From the NCBI RefSeq assembly GCF_008364555.1, contig NZ_VTUC01000002.1, positions 124,001-188,000 of the forward strand: DNA of 64,000 bases, given 5' to 3'. Shown here piece after piece: positions 61,897 to 64,000 of the stretch (position 1 is the stretch's first letter; every line of letters begins with the position of its first letter). The DNA is from Enterobacter vonholyi. Its GTDB lineage: Bacteria > Pseudomonadota > Gammaproteobacteria > Enterobacterales > Enterobacteriaceae. The notes beneath the pieces were generated by a model. That model saw nothing but the letters and a program-made list of their open reading frames with translations. It was not told the origin of the DNA and did not search any database. Position numbers and translations under genes: made by a program.

Positions 61897-62391
61897 ATGG
61901 TAGATAGCAAGAAGCGCCCTGGCAAAGATCTCGACCGTATCGATCGTAACATTCTTAATGAATTGCAAAAGGATGGGCGTATTTCCAACGTCGAGCTTTC
62001 AAAACGTGTGGGACTTTCCCCGACGCCGTGCCTTGAGCGTGTGCGCCGACTGGAAAGACAGGGTTTCATTCAGGGCTACACTGCTCTGTTGAACCCGCAT
62101 TATCTGGATGCCTCACTTCTGGTATTTGTTGAGATTACTCTGAATCGTGGTGCGCCGGATGTGTTTGAACAATTCAACGCCGCTGTACAAAAACTTGAAG
62201 AAATTCAAGAGTGTCATCTGGTGTCCGGTGATTTCGACTACCTGTTGAAAACCCGAGTGCCTGATATGTCCGCCTACCGTAAGCTGCTGGGGGAAACCCT
62301 GCTGCGTCTGCCAGGCGTGAACGACACCCGTACATATGTGGTGATGGAAGAGGTCAAACAGAGCAATCGTCTGGTTATTAAGACGCGCTAA
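61897..62391 (+). CDS. lrp: Leucine-responsive regulatory protein Lrp
   Basis: Global feast/famine regulator of amino-acid metabolism and fimbriae, 164 residues, practically identical to E. coli. The start is ATG 61897 (MVDSKKRPGKDLDRID). The helix-turn-helix (NVELSKRVGLSPTPCLERVRRLE) and the C-terminal RAM domain (LLVFVEITL...) are intact. Confidence 0.98.
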   Translation: MVDSKKRPGKDLDRIDRNILNELQKDGRISNVELSKRVGLSPTPCLERVRRLERQGFIQGYTALLNPHYLDASLLVFVEITLNRGAPDVFEQFNAAVQKLEEIQECHLVSGDFDYLLKTRVPDMSAYRKLLGETLLRLPGVNDTRTYVVMEEVKQSNRLVIKTR

Positions 62392-62431
62392 CACGGAACA
62401 GGTGCAAAATCAGCGTAGTTTGATTACACTC

Positions 62432-62447
62432 CTGTTAATCCATACAG
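62432..62447 (+). promoter_or_regulatory. LexA (SOS) box upstream of ftsK
   Basis: CTG-TTAATCCATA-CAG, a CTG-N10-CAG site. ftsK in E. coli (dinH) is preceded by a LexA box in the same place. A TTGATT (62420-62425) 17 bases before TACAGC overlaps as a candidate promoter. Confidence 0.75.
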
Positions 62448-62477
62448 CAACAGTGCCGGGGAGTCCCGGCGCTGTTG
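62448..62477 (+). terminator. Hairpin after lrp
   Basis: CAACAG-T-GCCGGG, loop GAGT, CCCGGC-G-CTGTTG, then tccgtttta. Probable lrp terminator, immediately abutting the LexA box. Confidence 0.65.
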
Positions 62478-62526
62478 TCCGTTTTAGCAAAAAGGCAGGA
62501 TATGCCTGATACCTGGAGAGCCTTTT

Positions 62527-64000
62527 TTGAGCCAGGAATACACTGAAGACAAAGAAGTCACACTATCGAAGCTAAGCAGCGGACGTCGTCTCCTCGAGGC
62601 TTTGCTGATTGTTATTGCCCTTTTTGCCGTCTGGCTGATGGCAGCCTTATTCAGTTTCAATCCTTCAGATCCCAGCTGGTCACAAACTGCATGGCATGAG
62701 CCTATCCATAATTTAGGCGGTGTCCCTGGTGCCTGGCTGGCGGATACGCTGTTTTTCATTTTCGGTGTGATGGCCTACACCCTCCCCGTTATTATCATTG
62801 GCGGCTGCTGGTTTGCGTGGCGTCATCGTCAGAACGATGATTACATCGACTATTTCGCCGTGTCGCTGCGCCTGATTGGCGCGCTGGCGCTGATCCTTAC
62901 TTCGTGCGGGCTAGCGGCAATCAATGCGGATGATATCTGGTACTTCGCCTCTGGCGGTGTAATCGGCAGCTTACTCAGTTCTGCGCTACAGCCGATGCTG
63001 CACAGCAGCGGCGGCACGCTGGCGCTGCTGTGCATTTGGGCGGCCGGGCTAACGCTATTTACCGGCTGGTCCTGGGTGAGCATTGCCGAGAAAATTGGTA
63101 GTTTTATCCTCACCATTCTGACCTTCGCCAGCAACCGTACCCGCCGTGACGATACGTGGGTTGATGAAGACGAGTACGAAGATGAAGAGGAAGATGACGC
63201 GCCTGTGCAGCGTCGCGAATCTCGTCGCGCGCGTATTCTGCGCGGCGCGCTGGCGCGTCGTCAGCGTGTTGCTGAGAAATTTGCCAACCCGCTAGGTCGT
63301 AAAACCGATGAGGCGCTCTTCTCCGGTAAACGCATGGATGAAGACGAGCAGGTGGCGTATCGCGCTGCGGGTGTCGCAGTCGATCCTGACGATGTGCTCT
63401 TCTCTGGCAGCCGGGCCACGCCCGGGGACTTTGACGAATACGACCCGCTGTTAAACGGTCACTCGGTCACTGAACCGGTTGCGGCAGCCGCAGCCGCGAC
63501 AACCGCAGCGCAGGCGTATGCCGCGCCTGTCGACGCCGTGATGCCATCCGCGCCGGTTTCGCCGCCGGAATCCGTTATTCAGCAACCTCAGGTTGACTGG
63601 CAGACTGCTCCCGGTGTTCACACGCCGGAGCCCGTTATCGCGCCTGAACCAGAGAGCTATGTCCCTGTGCAGCAGGAGCAGTGGCAGCAGCCATATCAGC
63701 CGCCGCAGCCTGCGTATGAACCGCAAGATTACCCTCACTTTGAACAGCCTGTGGCCCAGCCGTATCAGGAGTATGTGCCAGAACCGGTTGAACCTGTGCA
63801 GCCTCATGTAGCGCCGCAGCCTGAACCTGAAATCGTGGAAGAGGTGAAGCCTGCCCGTCCACCGCTGTACTATTTTGAAGAAGTCGAAGAGCGCCGCGCG
63901 CGTGAACGCGAACAGCTGGCCGCCTGGTATCAGCCTGTGCCTGAACCGGTGCAGGAGCCGGTGACGAAAGCGCCTTCTGTCCCAGTTCCACCGGTCGACT
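62527..64000 (+). CDS. ftsK: DNA translocase FtsK, 3' truncated by window edge
   Basis: Septal DNA translocase coordinating chromosome dimer resolution and division. Only the first 491 codons are in the window. The start is TTG 62527 (SQEYTEDKEVTLSKLSS) with ctggaga upstream, as in E. coli. Four membrane helices are seen (for example LLIVIALFAVWLMAALFSF region, 27-45; IFGVMAYTLPVIIIGGCWFAW), then an acidic patch (DEDEYEDEEEDD) and the long Pro/Gln-rich linker. The RecA-like motor and gamma domains lie beyond the end. Confidence 0.97.
   Translation, partial: MSQEYTEDKEVTLSKLSSGRRLLEALLIVIALFAVWLMAALFSFNPSDPSWSQTAWHEPIHNLGGVPGAWLADTLFFIFGVMAYTLPVIIIGGCWFAWRHRQNDDYIDYFAVSLRLIGALALILTSCGLAAINADDIWYFASGGVIGSLLSSALQPMLHSSGGTLALLCIWAAGLTLFTGWSWVSIAEKIGSFILTILTFASNRTRRDDTWVDEDEYEDEEEDDAPVQRRESRRARILRGALARRQRVAEKFANPLGRKTDEALFSGKRMDEDEQVAYRAAGVAVDPDDVLFSGSRATPGDFDEYDPLLNGHSVTEPVAAAAAATTAAQAYAAPVDAVMPSAPVSPPESVIQQPQVDWQTAPGVHTPEPVIAPEPESYVPVQQEQWQQPYQPPQPAYEPQDYPHFEQPVAQPYQEYVPEPVEPVQPHVAPQPEPEIVEEVKPARPPLYYFEEVEERRAREREQLAAWYQPVPEPVQEPVTKAPSVPVPPVD

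Overview
The window is chromosomal DNA of a member of the Enterobacteriaceae, most likely an Enterobacter/Lelliottia-type organism. Its backbone follows the Escherichia coli K-12 order rimK-ybjN-potFGHI-ybjO-rlmC-artJMQIP-ybjP-ybjQ-amiD ... ybjS-ybjT-ltaE-poxB-hcr-hcp-lysO-aqpZ-ybjD-ybjX-macAB-cspD-clpSA-infA-aat-cydCD-trxB-lrp-ftsK almost gene for gene, with protein lengths equal or nearly equal to E. coli. The genus is an inference from this synteny plus the accessory genes; no rRNA or other decisive marker is present.

Layout. 1-7.6 kb: end of rimK, ybjN, the putrescine importer operon potFGHI, ybjO and rlmC. 7.6-9.8 kb: an OmpR/EnvZ-type two-component system that E. coli K-12 lacks here, followed by REP elements. 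9.9-13.7 kb (minus strand): arginine importer artPIQM and artJ with recognisable ARG boxes. 13.9-15.7 kb: ybjP, ybjQ, amiD. 15.7-35.5 kb: a 20-kb accessory block inserted between amiD and ybjS. It holds a Crp/IprA-like regulator, gspBA, a divergent gspCDEFGHIJKLMO type II secretion operon, a GH18 chitinase (ChiA type), an IagB-like lytic transglycosylase and a GH19 chitinase. 35.5-44.3 kb: ybjS-ybjT-ltaE-poxB, a DoxX-family gene, hcr-hcp. 44.3-52.5 kb: lysO, aqpZ, ybjD, ybjX, macAB, cspD. 52.7-64 kb: clpS-clpA, infA, aat, cydC, cydD, trxB, lrp and the 5' part of ftsK, which runs off the window.

How the genes work together. The accessory block reads as a chitin-utilisation secretion unit: the type II machine exports signal-peptide-bearing, multi-domain chitinases, while GspA/GspB (peptidoglycan-interacting) and the small transglycosylase could open and anchor the wall for the secretin. 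GspA is notable because its Walker A and B motifs are degraded. clpS, clpA and aat form the core of the bacterial N-degron pathway within a few kb of each other. cydDC and trxB belong to periplasmic/cytoplasmic thiol redox homeostasis. hcp-hcr is preceded by an NsrR-like operator, ftsK by a LexA box, ybjX by a PhoP-like box, potF by a sigma-54-like promoter and artJ by a tandem ARG box. No insertion sequence, prophage, CRISPR array, rRNA or tRNA was seen; the serW tRNA gene that sits between clpA and infA in E. coli is absent. Operator and promoter calls are motif readings by eye and are not tested.
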